A stretch of DNA of 38,006 bases from NCBI GenBank assembly GCA_025449435.1, contig JANWJO010000035.1:1-38006 (forward strand), written 5' to 3'. The notes beneath the pieces were generated by a model. It had not been told where the DNA came from and ran no database searches. It worked only from the letters and a program-made list of their open reading frames with translations. The first letter of the stretch is position 1. Every line of letters begins with the position of its first letter. The position numbers and the translations under genes were made by a program. The DNA is from Chloroflexota bacterium. GTDB taxonomy: Bacteria; Chloroflexota; UBA4733. Positions 1 through 7,377 of this stretch are shown here, one piece after another.

Positions 1-15
1 GTCGTATCTTTTGGG

Positions 16-768
16 TCACCCCACCTTGTACCGGAAGAACAGTTCGCTGGCGTCTTCGTAGGCGGTGACGAGTTCGAGCGGCATGCCGGAATCGCCGAGT
101 AGGTCGCCATTGACAATGGTTTTGACAGCACCGCCGAGGATTTTGGGTCCGAGGGTGAGGAACAGTTCATCGAGAAGGCGGTCCGCAAAGAGCTGGCGGA
201 GAATGGTTGGGCCACCCTCGCAGAGGAGCAAGTGAACGTGGTAGCGCTCGCGCAACGTGACGAGCGCAGCGACGAACCCTGACGACCCTCCTGTCGTGTC
301 GAGCTCGACGACATCGAGGGTTTCGGAGAACCGCTGGCGGGTACGGTCGGCGGCCATTCCAGCGGGAACGAGCACGACCGGTCGCTGTTCCGCTGCGCGC
401 AATAATGGCTTGCAACCTGGCAGGTCGCCGGAGCGGGTCACGAGCACCCAGCGTGGCTGTGGAGCAAGACCGCGGCGAACACGAACGGCTACTACCTCTG
501 GTGGCGAGATGCCGAGCGGTTTGTCGGCACGAATGGTTCCCGCCCCGAGCATCACGGCTTCGCCGAGGCCCCGCAAGTGTAACAGGAGCGTATGGTCGAG
601 CCGGCTGCCGATGCCAGCAGCGGAGCCACGCAGTTGCGCCTTGCCGTCGACGCTGCTCACCATATTCGCGATGACGTACGGCCGGTCGGAATGAGCAGGA
701 AACACCAGGTCGTCGTAAATGACGCCTGGAACGGCAATTGGGCGCTGCTCTGGAAACAATTGTTGCAT
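16..768 (-). CDS. RibD C-terminal-type pyrimidine reductase family protein
   Basis: A 250-residue stand-alone reductase domain of the RibD-C/dihydrofolate-reductase-like superfamily. Members reduce the ribosylamino-pyrimidinone phosphate of riboflavin synthesis with NADPH, but stand-alone paralogues of unknown substrate are common, so the exact reaction is inferred. Visible motifs are MVSSVDGK (residues 36-43, substrate/cofactor loop), GAGTIRAD (75-82), CEGGPTIL (183-190) and LFLTLGPKILGG (202-213), in the usual order. There is no deaminase domain, so it is not a full bifunctional RibD. Its ATG lies 3 bp after the lysA stop codon, so the two genes are almost certainly cotranscribed. No other riboflavin gene is in the window. 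Confidence 0.85.
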   Translation of the reverse strand: MQQLFPEQRPIAVPGVIYDDLVFPAHSDRPYVIANMVSSVDGKAQLRGSAAGIGSRLDHTLLLHLRGLGEAVMLGAGTIRADKPLGISPPEVVAVRVRRGLAPQPRWVLVTRSGDLPGCKPLLRAAEQRPVVLVPAGMAADRTRQRFSETLDVVELDTTGGSSGFVAALVTLRERYHVHLLLCEGGPTILRQLFADRLLDELFLTLGPKILGGAVKTIVNGDLLGDSGMPLELVTAYEDASELFFRYKVG

Positions 769-771
769 CGG

Positions 772-2115
772 TTACTTTTCTACCAGCGCCCCAAGGCGCT
801 GCGGCACGACGTCTGAGCGCAACAGGTCATCGAGCGACTCTCGCTTGACGATGATGTCGGCGTGGCCATCGCGCACCAGCACCATAGCGGGTCGGGTGAA
901 GCGGTTGTAGTTGCTGGCCATCGCGTAGTTGTATGCCCCGGTACACAACACGGCCAGGATGTCGCCCCAGTGCGGCTCCGGTAGCGCAACCTCCGGCAGG
1001 AGCGTGTCGGTCTCGCAATGCTTCCCCGCGATGCGCACGGTGTGGCTGGCCGGTTCACTGGCGCGATTAGCGAGCAGCGCCTGATAACGGGCATCATACA
1101 TCAGCGGGCGCGGATTATCGGAGAGGCCGCCGTCCACCGCAACGTAGGTCCGCGTGCCGGGTGCTTCGTGAATGGGCACGGTTTTCACTGGTCCCACGCT
1201 GTACAGGGTGATGCCATATTCGCCCACGATGGACCGGCCGGGTTCGACGCCCAGCCAGGGCTCGCCCAGTTTATGGCGGGCGAGGGCGTGTTGCAGCGTG
1301 TGCGCGATAGCCTCAGCAAAATCGTCAACCGAGGGCGGCTGCTGGTCGGGCAGGTACTGAATGCCCAGTCCGCCACCGAACACGAGTTCCTGCGTCTGGT
1401 AGCCGTGGCCATCGCGCATGGCAGCGGCGAAGGCGCACAACCGCTCGACGGCTTGCTCGTGGGCTTCGGTGTCGAGCAACTGCGAGCCGACGTGACAATG
1501 GAACCCCAGCAACTCCAGGTCAGCGGCTTGCAGGATGGCTACCGCACCGCGCTCGGCGCTGCCGTTGCTGATGTTGAAACCAAACTTGGTGTCATCCTGG
1601 CCAGTGCTTATCTTGCCGTGGGTGTGAGGGTCGACCCCTGGGGCGGTACGCATGAGTACGGGCACCCGCCTGCCGCGGCCGAGGGCTAGCCGCTGGAGTT
1701 GCGCCACCTCCTCGAGGCTGTCGACCACGATGCGTCCCACCTGGTGATCCAATGCGAGCGTGAGTTCAGCGTCGGACTTGAAGTTGCCGTGCATGGTGAT
1801 GCGCTCGGCGGGAAAGCCTGCCTGGAGCGCCGTATACAGTTCGCCACCAGACGCCACGTCGAGGTCCATGCCTTCCTCAGCCATGAGGCGCACCACAGCC
1901 GAGGTAAGGAGGGCTTTGCCGGCGAAGGCCACGCTGGAGTTGGGGTAGCGCTGGCGGAAAGCTTGCTGCAGGTCACGGCAGCGGGCGCGAATGGGGCGTT
2001 CGTCCAAGACGTACAGCGGCGTGCCGAATTGGTGGGCGAGTGCCACCGTGTCGCAGCCACCAATTTCCAGGTGGCCTTGCGCCGAAATCGTTTGCGTTCC
2101 GTAGAGCACTGTCAC
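772..2115 (-). CDS. lysA: diaminopimelate decarboxylase
   Basis: PLP-dependent fold-type III decarboxylase that converts meso-diaminopimelate to L-lysine, the last step of lysine synthesis, in the cytoplasm. From the GTG chosen here it has 447 residues, the normal family length. The PLP lysine is K67 in the FAGKALLT segment. Further family motifs are HCHVGSQL, GGGLGIQY, EPGRSIVGEYG, the C-E segment in GKHCETDT, and GAYNYAMASNYNRF near the C-terminus. The frame stays open upstream to 2325, but the start at 2115 is preferred because AGGAAGG lies 11 bases upstream and the family-like sequence begins just after it. Upstream residues look non-coding. The pyrimidine reductase gene follows after 3 bp. 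Confidence 0.95.
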   Translation of the reverse strand: MTVLYGTQTISAQGHLEIGGCDTVALAHQFGTPLYVLDERPIRARCRDLQQAFRQRYPNSSVAFAGKALLTSAVVRLMAEEGMDLDVASGGELYTALQAGFPAERITMHGNFKSDAELTLALDHQVGRIVVDSLEEVAQLQRLALGRGRRVPVLMRTAPGVDPHTHGKISTGQDDTKFGFNISNGSAERGAVAILQAADLELLGFHCHVGSQLLDTEAHEQAVERLCAFAAAMRDGHGYQTQELVFGGGLGIQYLPDQQPPSVDDFAEAIAHTLQHALARHKLGEPWLGVEPGRSIVGEYGITLYSVGPVKTVPIHEAPGTRTYVAVDGGLSDNPRPLMYDARYQALLANRASEPASHTVRIAGKHCETDTLLPEVALPEPHWGDILAVLCTGAYNYAMASNYNRFTRPAMVLVRDGHADIIVKRESLDDLLRSDVVPQRLGALVEK

Positions 2116-2236
2116 CGGAATGTGAACCTTCCTGCACTGATGTGGTGATGGAGCCGTGTAACCGGTGCTAGATACCTTGCGTTTGGCGCCAAGGTGCTCC
2201 CATTTGGTCAAGCCCATCTGGGAGCACTGGGTCGGA

Positions 2237-2689
2237 TTACAGTTTTTTGAGTGCTTCGAGTTCTGGGGCAACGCCTGACCACTGGCCGGGGGCCGCCTCG
2301 ATGTGCTTCCAGGCCAGCTTGCCATCCTTGTCGATGATGAAGACGGCGCGTTCGTTGGCTACGAGCCCAGTTTCGCGATTGATACCGAATTGCGTGATCA
2401 CCTTGTGGCGGAAGTCGCTAAGCACTGGGTAGGTAATACTGCAATTCCCCGCAAAGGCTTTTTGGCTTGGACCCTGATCGGTACTGATGGCGATCACCTG
2501 CGCGTTGAGCGCTTCAAACTCGCTCAAGTGGTGCTGATGATCGCTAAGCTGGCGCTCACAGGTGCCAGTAAAGGCCTTGGGGAAGAAGGCAATGACCACC
2601 GCTTTGCCCCGGAAACTTGACAAATGTACTTCCTGGTTGTTCGTGTCGGTGAGCGTAAATTCGGGCGCTTGCTGTCCTACGTCTACCAC
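2237..2689 (-). CDS. peroxiredoxin (AhpC/TSA family)
   Basis: Thiol peroxidase of about 150 residues that reduces H2O2 or organic hydroperoxides in the cytoplasm. The peroxidatic cysteine motif P-x3-T-x2-C is present as FPKAFTGTC, near residue 45. A second cysteine in AGNCSITYP could be resolving, but this cannot be settled by eye. It is of BCP/AhpE-like size. The frame is open to 2767, but the N-terminal part there does not resemble the family. The GTG at 2689 has AAGGG seven bases upstream and begins VVDVGQQAPEFTL, the standard start of this fold. It is transcribed divergently from the DUF4389 gene. A second, different peroxiredoxin lies at 3218-3703. Confidence 0.88.
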   Translation of the reverse strand: MVDVGQQAPEFTLTDTNNQEVHLSSFRGKAVVIAFFPKAFTGTCERQLSDHQHHLSEFEALNAQVIAISTDQGPSQKAFAGNCSITYPVLSDFRHKVITQFGINRETGLVANERAVFIIDKDGKLAWKHIEAAPGQWSGVAPELEALKKL

Positions 2690-2838
2690 GGCCAAACCCT
2701 TCAGTTGCCAATACGGTGCGCGATGCCAGTGTCGCCACCAACATGTACACCTGGGCGGCACTGCCACCCGCGAGCCATGCTACCGCGCGACTCGCCGCCA
2801 CGCACGTACTTGCGTGTGGCACATTCGGGAGACGCTGA

Positions 2839-2865
2839 TCGACCAAGCGGAAAACCGCTTATACT
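2839..2865 (+). promoter_or_regulatory. candidate promoter with overlapping palindrome
   Basis: Upstream of the DUF4389 gene there is a TATACT hexamer (2860-2865), with a weak TCGACC -35 candidate at 2839-2844 and a short 15-bp spacer. The spacer is largely filled by a perfect inverted repeat, AAGCGG-AAAA-CCGCTT (2845-2860), whose right arm touches the -10 box. This could be an operator or simply a hairpin. No consensus for this organism is known to me, so the call is tentative. Confidence 0.3.
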
Positions 2866-2919
2866 CCTTGCTGCGCCGCCCGGCCTCACTCGTGACGTCG
2901 TCCACGGAAGGGAGTTGGC

Positions 2920-3228
2920 ATGATTTCTTCGTATCCAGTCGATTTGGTGGTACCCGAGCCAGCATCGAGTTCGCGGTTTTGGGCCATTCCCGTTATCGGA
3001 TGGCTCATCAAGGTCATCATCGTTATCCCGCACCTCATTATCTTGTACTTCCTGCTGCTGGCGTTCGAGGTGCTTCAACTGGTGATCTGGATTCCAGTGC
3101 TGTTTGGTGGGAAGTATCCCACTGGCCTGTTCGGATTCGTCAAAGGCATTCTGCGCTGGTCGGTCCGTCTCCAAGTCTTTCTACTGGGCCTCACCGACCA
3201 GTATCCGCCCTTTTCGCTCAGTCAGTAG
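2920..3228 (+). CDS. DUF4389 small membrane protein
   Basis: A 102-residue protein with two closely spaced hydrophobic segments (about residues 22-46 and 46-62) and the pattern of DUF4389: an N-terminal YPVDLVV strand, then IPVIGWLIKVIIVIPH, and a C-terminal VFLLGLTDQYPPFSL. The function of the family is unknown. The ATG is supported by GGAAGGGAG five bases upstream. Its last 11 bases overlap the 3' end of the convergent bcp gene, so the two stop codons lie inside each other's reading frames. Confidence 0.8.
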   Translation: MISSYPVDLVVPEPASSSRFWAIPVIGWLIKVIIVIPHLIILYFLLLAFEVLQLVIWIPVLFGGKYPTGLFGFVKGILRWSVRLQVFLLGLTDQYPPFSLSQ

Positions 3229-3703
3229 CACCAAACGCGCGCAGGGTAGCGAGTGCTTCGCGAGCGTGCTGCGCCATATTGGTCGCCGAGTTGAACACCT
3301 TCCGGACGGCGCCAGTTCGGTCGATCACATAGGTCACACGCCCTGGAATGATCCCCAGCGCCTTGGGGACGCCGTACAATCGGCGTATGGCGCTGTGCGT
3401 ATCGCTGAGCAAGGCAAACGGCAGACGCTGATGAAGCACGAACAGCTTGTGGCTCTCGACTGAGTCTGAACTGATGCCAAACACCGCTGCGCCGACTTCG
3501 GTGAAGGCGCCGTAGGCGTCGCGAAACGCACACGCCTCTTCGGTACACCCCTTCGTCTCGTCCTTAGGATAGAAGAACAGCACAACGGGTTGCTGCCGCC
3601 ATTCGTCGGAAAGCCGGATGAGTTTGCCGGTGTGATCCGGCAAGGTGAAGTCTGGGGCCAGGTCGCCTTCAGCGACGGGGCTGGGAGCGGTTGTGCGTGC
3701 CAT
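3218..3703 (-). CDS. bcp: thioredoxin-dependent thiol peroxidase (Bcp/PrxQ)
   Basis: Peroxiredoxin of the BCP/PrxQ type, 161 residues, reducing hydroperoxides with thioredoxin-like partners in the cytoplasm. The sequence shows APDFTLPDHTG near the N-terminus and the peroxidatic site FFYPKDETKGCTEEACAFRD. There the first Cys is peroxidatic and the Cys five residues later is the typical PrxQ resolving position. The start at 3703 has a near-perfect AAGGAGG ten bases upstream; the longer frame to 3772 has no such site. The gene follows sixA on the same strand, with a repeat copy (3759-3830) between them, and ends by overlapping the convergent DUF4389 gene by 11 bp. Confidence 0.93.
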   Translation of the reverse strand: MARTTAPSPVAEGDLAPDFTLPDHTGKLIRLSDEWRQQPVVLFFYPKDETKGCTEEACAFRDAYGAFTEVGAAVFGISSDSVESHKLFVLHQRLPFALLSDTHSAIRRLYGVPKALGIIPGRVTYVIDRTGAVRKVFNSATNMAQHAREALATLRAFGATD

Positions 3704-3758
3704 GCAACAGGTGCCTCCTTGTGAATGTAGCGTACCGGACGGGACCCAACGCTCCGCG

Positions 3759-3830
3759 CCCTCGTCGCCCAAAGGGCACCCGCCTCAGCAAGATCTTACT
3801 TTCGCCCACAGAATAGTGGTCGGCTGGTTG
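3759..3830 (+). repeat. intergenic repeat, copy A
   Basis: This stretch matches two further copies, B (26121-26190, same strand) and C (26599-26670, opposite strand). Shared blocks are CCCTCGTCGCCCAAA (A and C), then CAGCAAG, TCTTACTTT and CCCACA. By eye, 38 of 45 positions agree between A and the reverse complement of C. The 3' part is diverged. The copy lies between bcp and sixA and contains no gene. Confidence 0.7.
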
Positions 3831-3857
3831 GTCGGGGATGGGGTCGTATCTCGTCCG

Positions 3858-4319
3858 TCACGCTGGCGCGGGAACGTAACGAGCGGCGGTGATCGTGCCA
3901 GCCGTGCGCTCGAGCACCCACAGCGAACCCTTCGCCGCCAGGAACGGGCCTTGTTCAATGATCTCGCGTGCCATCAGGTCGTACAGGAGGAAGCCGATGA
4001 CATCGCCGTGGGTACACAGCACCGTGCCATCGCCCGCCGATTGAAGTAGGCGGCGGATGTCGTCGTCGCGCGCACCTTCCGCCAGCGCCAGGTGGGTTTC
4101 GATGTGCAGACCTCTGGCTTGGGCCAGTGGCTCCACGGTCTGCTTGCAACGCAGGTAGGGGCTGGAGAGGATAGAGGTCACCGACCACTGCTTAAACTGC
4201 TGCACCAATGCGACGGCCTGGCGGTTGCCCTTCTTGGTCAGCGGCCGCACGTGATCGTCGCCGGTCCAGAGTGTTCGATCACCAGCCTGGGCATGGCGCA
4301 ATAGGTAGAGTTCGGCCAT
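3858..4319 (-). CDS. sixA: SixA-type histidine phosphatase
   Basis: A 153-residue cytoplasmic member of the histidine phosphatase (phosphoglycerate-mutase-like) superfamily. The catalytic motif is RHA at residues 8-10 (LLRHAQAG), with H9 the phospho-accepting histidine. The second-arginine region is SSPYLRCKQT, the acid is in ALAEGA, and the second His is in VLCTHGDVIG. SixA proteins dephosphorylate phosphohistidine, but the substrate here is inferred only from family resemblance. The ATG has GGGGGGC upstream. The gene begins 14 bp after the stop of the CHAD gene; sixA-CHAD pairing is recurrent in bacteria and suggests a link to polyphosphate or phosphate metabolism. Confidence 0.88.
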   Translation of the reverse strand: MAELYLLRHAQAGDRTLWTGDDHVRPLTKKGNRQAVALVQQFKQWSVTSILSSPYLRCKQTVEPLAQARGLHIETHLALAEGARDDDIRRLLQSAGDGTVLCTHGDVIGFLLYDLMAREIIEQGPFLAAKGSLWVLERTAGTITAARYVPAPA

Positions 4320-4333
4320 TGCGCAGCCCCCCT

Positions 4334-5743
4334 TTACTGGTGCTTATGGCGCCGGGACCGCTTGTCCTTCGCCTTGCTTTTCTTCTTCTGTTTGGCAGGG
4401 TGGGCAGCGCCATTGGCTGGAAAGTCTTTCACCTGAGCAACACCAGATGGAACAGCAGCTGGTTCCAACCACCCCACGATGCGCCTGCGGTTGAGTGCAT
4501 CCCAGGCGTCGGGCCAGACGGCGCGGGAAGAGCGCATCAAGGAGACTTCGAGCATCGCCATCTGGCCGGCACTGAAACCATGCGCGCCGGTGCCATGGTC
4601 GCGCAGCCAGTGGTACGACGAGAAGCCATCCTGGAGTTCGCCTAGCACCGTCTGCACATTGGCAACCGCTTTTGCATACACCGCGGCCTGCTCGCCCAAC
4701 ACCGAGGTCACGGCCTCGGCCGCGTAGCGCGCGCGCTTGGCCAGAATGCGCAGTTGGTGCAACGCGGCGTCCTCTGGCGAGTCACCTAACGCCAGCTGCG
4801 CCGCCATGAGTTGACTCCACGGCTTGCGTACGAGCTTGAGGGCGATTTTGCGCGCTGGCTTGCCGGCCTCCGGCAGCAAGTTGGGCGACCTGGTGGCCCC
4901 GATGAGCGTATCGAGCAGGTCAAGATACCGATCCGAGTCGAGCGCCTCGAGCAATGATTGGCGTGCGCTAGCGAGTTCCTCGCTAAAGGTCGCCAGCAAC
5001 TGTTCGGCCGCCGGAACGTCGCCCTTGTCCAGCAAGAGCAGGTGCCCACGGAGCCGCTGCTCGAGCACCTCAAGGTCGCGCACGGCGCCGAGTTCGCCGC
5101 CCAGCCAGGCAAGTTCGCTACGCAGGTGGGCGACCCACTCGGACTCCACCAGGTCGCGAAACGTGCCGAGGTCGGACCGCAGCCGGCGGGTGGCGACGCG
5201 CGCCTGATGTACGTCTTCGGGATCACCGCCGAACCGGATGCCGGGGTCGTGGGCGAGCAAGCCGATGACGGCGCGATTGATGGCCTGACGCACCACATCG
5301 CCGATGGTGGAGACGGTAATTCGATCCGGCGGCTCGACCTCCGGAGGTAGCTTCGCCTTGTCGCCCAGGGCACGTAGTTGCTTGGAGGGGGCATCGAGGG
5401 TGACGGTTGCACCGGCCGTAACCAGGCGGTCGGTGATGGTGTGAATGCCGTCTTCGGTGGCGGCTTCCTTCCACTCCAGCTCCACCTCCTGGAATTGTGA
5501 CGGCTGGTCGCCTTCCACGCGGACCAGGTCGTCGACCACTTCGGCAGCAGGGACGCCACCTGCACTGCGAACGATCACCTTCCGCCGGGTTGCCGACAGC
5601 TTCGCCACTGGTTGGACGTCGTCACGGCGAACGTAGGCGCGCAGTATATGGAGCGCCTCAGCGGGCGGGCTAAGCGGCGCACCAGAGTAGGTGCGCTCAC
5701 GCCGGATCAACCCGAGCTCGGTCGTGGCGGAAGGGGCTTTCAC
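4334..5743 (-). CDS. CHAD domain protein (3' part of an amber-interrupted CYTH-CHAD gene)
   Basis: A 469-residue frame from a GTG at 5743. The C-terminal half is a CHAD domain (about residues 150-400): helical, with conserved histidines and arginines such as DVHQARVATRRLRSDL, VRDLEVLEQRL and LHQLRILAKRARYAAE, the surface that binds polyphosphate in this family. A Lys/Arg/His-rich tail follows (KQKKKSKAKDKRSRRHKHQ). The N-terminal 140 residues are the last two-thirds of a CYTH (triphosphate tunnel) domain, with VELEWKE and similar strands. The first third of CYTH is encoded in the same frame upstream but separated by a TAG, so this frame is probably not the native protein. It precedes sixA by 14 bp. 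Whether a truncated product is made from 5743 is unknown. Confidence 0.8.
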   Translation of the reverse strand: MKAPSATTELGLIRRERTYSGAPLSPPAEALHILRAYVRRDDVQPVAKLSATRRKVIVRSAGGVPAAEVVDDLVRVEGDQPSQFQEVELEWKEAATEDGIHTITDRLVTAGATVTLDAPSKQLRALGDKAKLPPEVEPPDRITVSTIGDVVRQAINRAVIGLLAHDPGIRFGGDPEDVHQARVATRRLRSDLGTFRDLVESEWVAHLRSELAWLGGELGAVRDLEVLEQRLRGHLLLLDKGDVPAAEQLLATFSEELASARQSLLEALDSDRYLDLLDTLIGATRSPNLLPEAGKPARKIALKLVRKPWSQLMAAQLALGDSPEDAALHQLRILAKRARYAAEAVTSVLGEQAAVYAKAVANVQTVLGELQDGFSSYHWLRDHGTGAHGFSAGQMAMLEVSLMRSSRAVWPDAWDALNRRRIVGWLEPAAVPSGVAQVKDFPANGAAHPAKQKKKSKAKDKRSRRHKHQ

Positions 5744-5944
5744 GGTCCAGCCCTCGCCATCGCGGTAGCGCAGCCCGCAGTTCCAGCGCGAAATGCGATA
5801 GTCAGCCGTGTCGTACTACTGGGTTTCGTAGTGGTGCTCCACCACAGGATCGGCCACCCAGCCGGTGACGCCATTGAGATCGGGCAATACAAAGTCAGCC
5901 GGAACAGAGAACTTAAGCTCGCGCTCGCTGCCTTCTAGTGGCAC
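5744..5944 (-). pseudogene. 5' end of CYTH domain, cut by in-frame TAG at 5816-5818
   Basis: Reading upstream of the CHAD frame without a shift gives a clear CYTH N-terminus: GTG at 5944 (AAAGGA seven bases before), then PLEGSERELKFSVPADF with the E-x-E-x-K-type metal/phosphate motif (ERELKF). Next comes YETQ, the TAG codon (codon 43), then YDTADYRISRWNCGLRYRD and GEGWTVKAP. In CYTH proteins the interrupted position is usually a tyrosine in a YYDT motif, so a single base change TAC or TAT to TAG explains it. TAG serves as a normal stop elsewhere in the window (DUF4389 gene, hemL), so recoding is unlikely. It is either a recent nonsense mutation or a sequence error. Confidence 0.8.
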
Positions 5945-6111
5945 CACGCTATCCTTTCGCGCTCGTGCCTGGCCCGCACTGGAACATAGCTGCATTCACC
6001 GGCACCGGCACGGTTGGTGGCGATAGTCCAGGCATTGTACGAGCGAGGAGGGCCGTTGCGCCGGGACGGGTGTTACGGCGGCGTTACCATCTGCAGGAAT
6101 AGTGCTGGTCA

Positions 6112-6158
6112 GGTATAGGCAGGCACCCGTGTTGCTGCGCTACTATTCAAGGTATAGG
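6112..6158 (+). promoter_or_regulatory. paired GGTATAGG boxes upstream of heme operon
   Basis: The octamer GGTATAGG occurs at 6112-6119 and again at 6151-6158, 39 bp apart, in the otherwise featureless 275-bp gap before hemQ. The second copy could include a -10 element (TATAGG, 6153-6158) with TTGCTG at 6132-6137 as -35, but the spacer would be only 15 bp. The repeats may be promoters or a direct-repeat operator for the heme operon. Confidence 0.22.
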
Positions 6159-6219
6159 TGCGCGGTTCGTCGCCGGCCAACCGCGCGGGGTGGTGTTCTG
6201 CCCCTGGAAAGTGACGATC

Positions 6220-7377
6220 ATGGCTGTACCCGTAGCTGGCCGTCCCGTAGCAGTGCCTACCACAGGAGCGATGCCAGCAGCGGCGACACGCCCAGCGGGT
6301 GCACGCTCGACCAAGCGGCAGTACCTGCGCTTCGCGTTTTACGCGCTGGACCCTCTGTGGCGGCGCCTACCCGAGGAGCGGCAAGTAGCACATAAGCGCG
6401 AATTGCTCGGTGTGATCGAGTCGTTCGGGCGGCAGGTATTGCTGCGGCCCTATTCGTTGCTGGGCACGCGCGCCGACGTGGAGTTGCTCCTGTGGCAAAT
6501 CGCCGAAAGCATCGAGCCATTCCAGGAACTGGCGGCACGCATCAACTCCACCGCCATGGGCTCGTACCTGCGCTTGAGCAAGTCCTACCTGTCTCAAACC
6601 AAACGCTCGGTGTACGAGATGCGCGACGCCGGCGGCGAACAAGCCAACCGGCTCGTGATCGCGCCCAGCGAGGCGAAGTATCTGTTCGTGTACCCATTTG
6701 TAAAGACCCGGCCGTGGTATCAGCTCTCGCTAGACGAACGCCAGGCGCTCATGGACGAGCACATTCGGGTGGGGCGCAAATATCCGGCGGTAAAGCTCAA
6801 CACCAGCTATTCGTTCGGGCTGGACGACCAAGAGTTTGTGGTCGCCTTCGAGACCGACGAACCTGCCGACTTTCTGGATCTCGTGCAGGAACTGCGCGAG
6901 ACCAAGGCCAGCATGTACACACTGCAAGATACGCCGCTGTATTCGTGCATCCGCATGCACCTGGACCAGGCGTTCGATGCCCTGGGTGGGCCACCGGTGG
7001 CTTCGGCGCACGAACCCGTCGCCATGCCAGAAGCGTGGACCGACGCCGGTCCGCTCGAGACCTTTCCTGACAACACGACCAAGGTGGTGTACCTCGCGGG
7101 ACAAGCCGTCGCGGTGTTCCGCGTCAACGGCAAGCTGTTTGCGCTCAGCAACCGCTGCTCCCATGCGCGCGGCCCGTTGAGTGAAGGTGTGGTTGAATCC
7201 ACCGGCGAGTCCTGCACAGTGACGTGTCCGTGGCACCACGGCGTGTTCAACCTGGCCAGTGGCGAGGCTGTGGGCGGCGTGGTGAGCGCTCCGGTGCCGG
7301 CCTATCGCATCCGGGTTGAGAACGGCGTTATCAGGGTTGGAACACCGGCGCCGGTGGAGCTGGCGGTACACGCGTGA
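6220..7377 (+). CDS. hemQ: coproheme decarboxylase HemQ fused to a C-terminal Rieske domain
   Basis: A 385-residue two-domain protein. Residues about 35-270 are a chlorite-dismutase-family HemQ (ChdC), which oxidatively decarboxylates coproheme III to heme b. Y158 in the YPFVK segment fits the catalytic tyrosine. H181 in MDEHIRVGRKY fits the proximal heme ligand, followed by the characteristic SFGLDDQEFVVAFETDEP strand. Residues about 272-375 are a Rieske [2Fe-2S] domain with C313-x-H315 and C336-x2-H339 (CSH ... CPWH), all four ligands present. Ordinary HemQ lacks this domain. ATG 6220 has GGAAAG eight bases upstream; GTG 6211 or 6190 are alternatives. It is the first gene of the heme operon; its TGA overlaps the hemH GTG by 4 bp. 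Confidence 0.9.
   Translation: MAVPVAGRPVAVPTTGAMPAAATRPAGARSTKRQYLRFAFYALDPLWRRLPEERQVAHKRELLGVIESFGRQVLLRPYSLLGTRADVELLLWQIAESIEPFQELAARINSTAMGSYLRLSKSYLSQTKRSVYEMRDAGGEQANRLVIAPSEAKYLFVYPFVKTRPWYQLSLDERQALMDEHIRVGRKYPAVKLNTSYSFGLDDQEFVVAFETDEPADFLDLVQELRETKASMYTLQDTPLYSCIRMHLDQAFDALGGPPVASAHEPVAMPEAWTDAGPLETFPDNTTKVVYLAGQAVAVFRVNGKLFALSNRCSHARGPLSEGVVESTGESCTVTCPWHHGVFNLASGEAVGGVVSAPVPAYRIRVENGVIRVGTPAPVELAVHA

Noticed and set aside
1018..1689. Plus-strand open frame of 223 codons inside lysA
   Set aside because: Mirror of the lysA coding strand, with no start context or family resemblance.
5816..5818. TAG read as an amino acid (recoded stop or pyrrolysine)
   Set aside because: TAG ends ordinary genes in this window (DUF4389 gene, hemL), and no supporting tRNA or stem-loop is visible; mutation or error is simpler.
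5945..6219. Possible tRNA or riboswitch upstream of hemQ
   Set aside because: No cloverleaf, CCA end or known riboswitch core could be drawn from the sequence.
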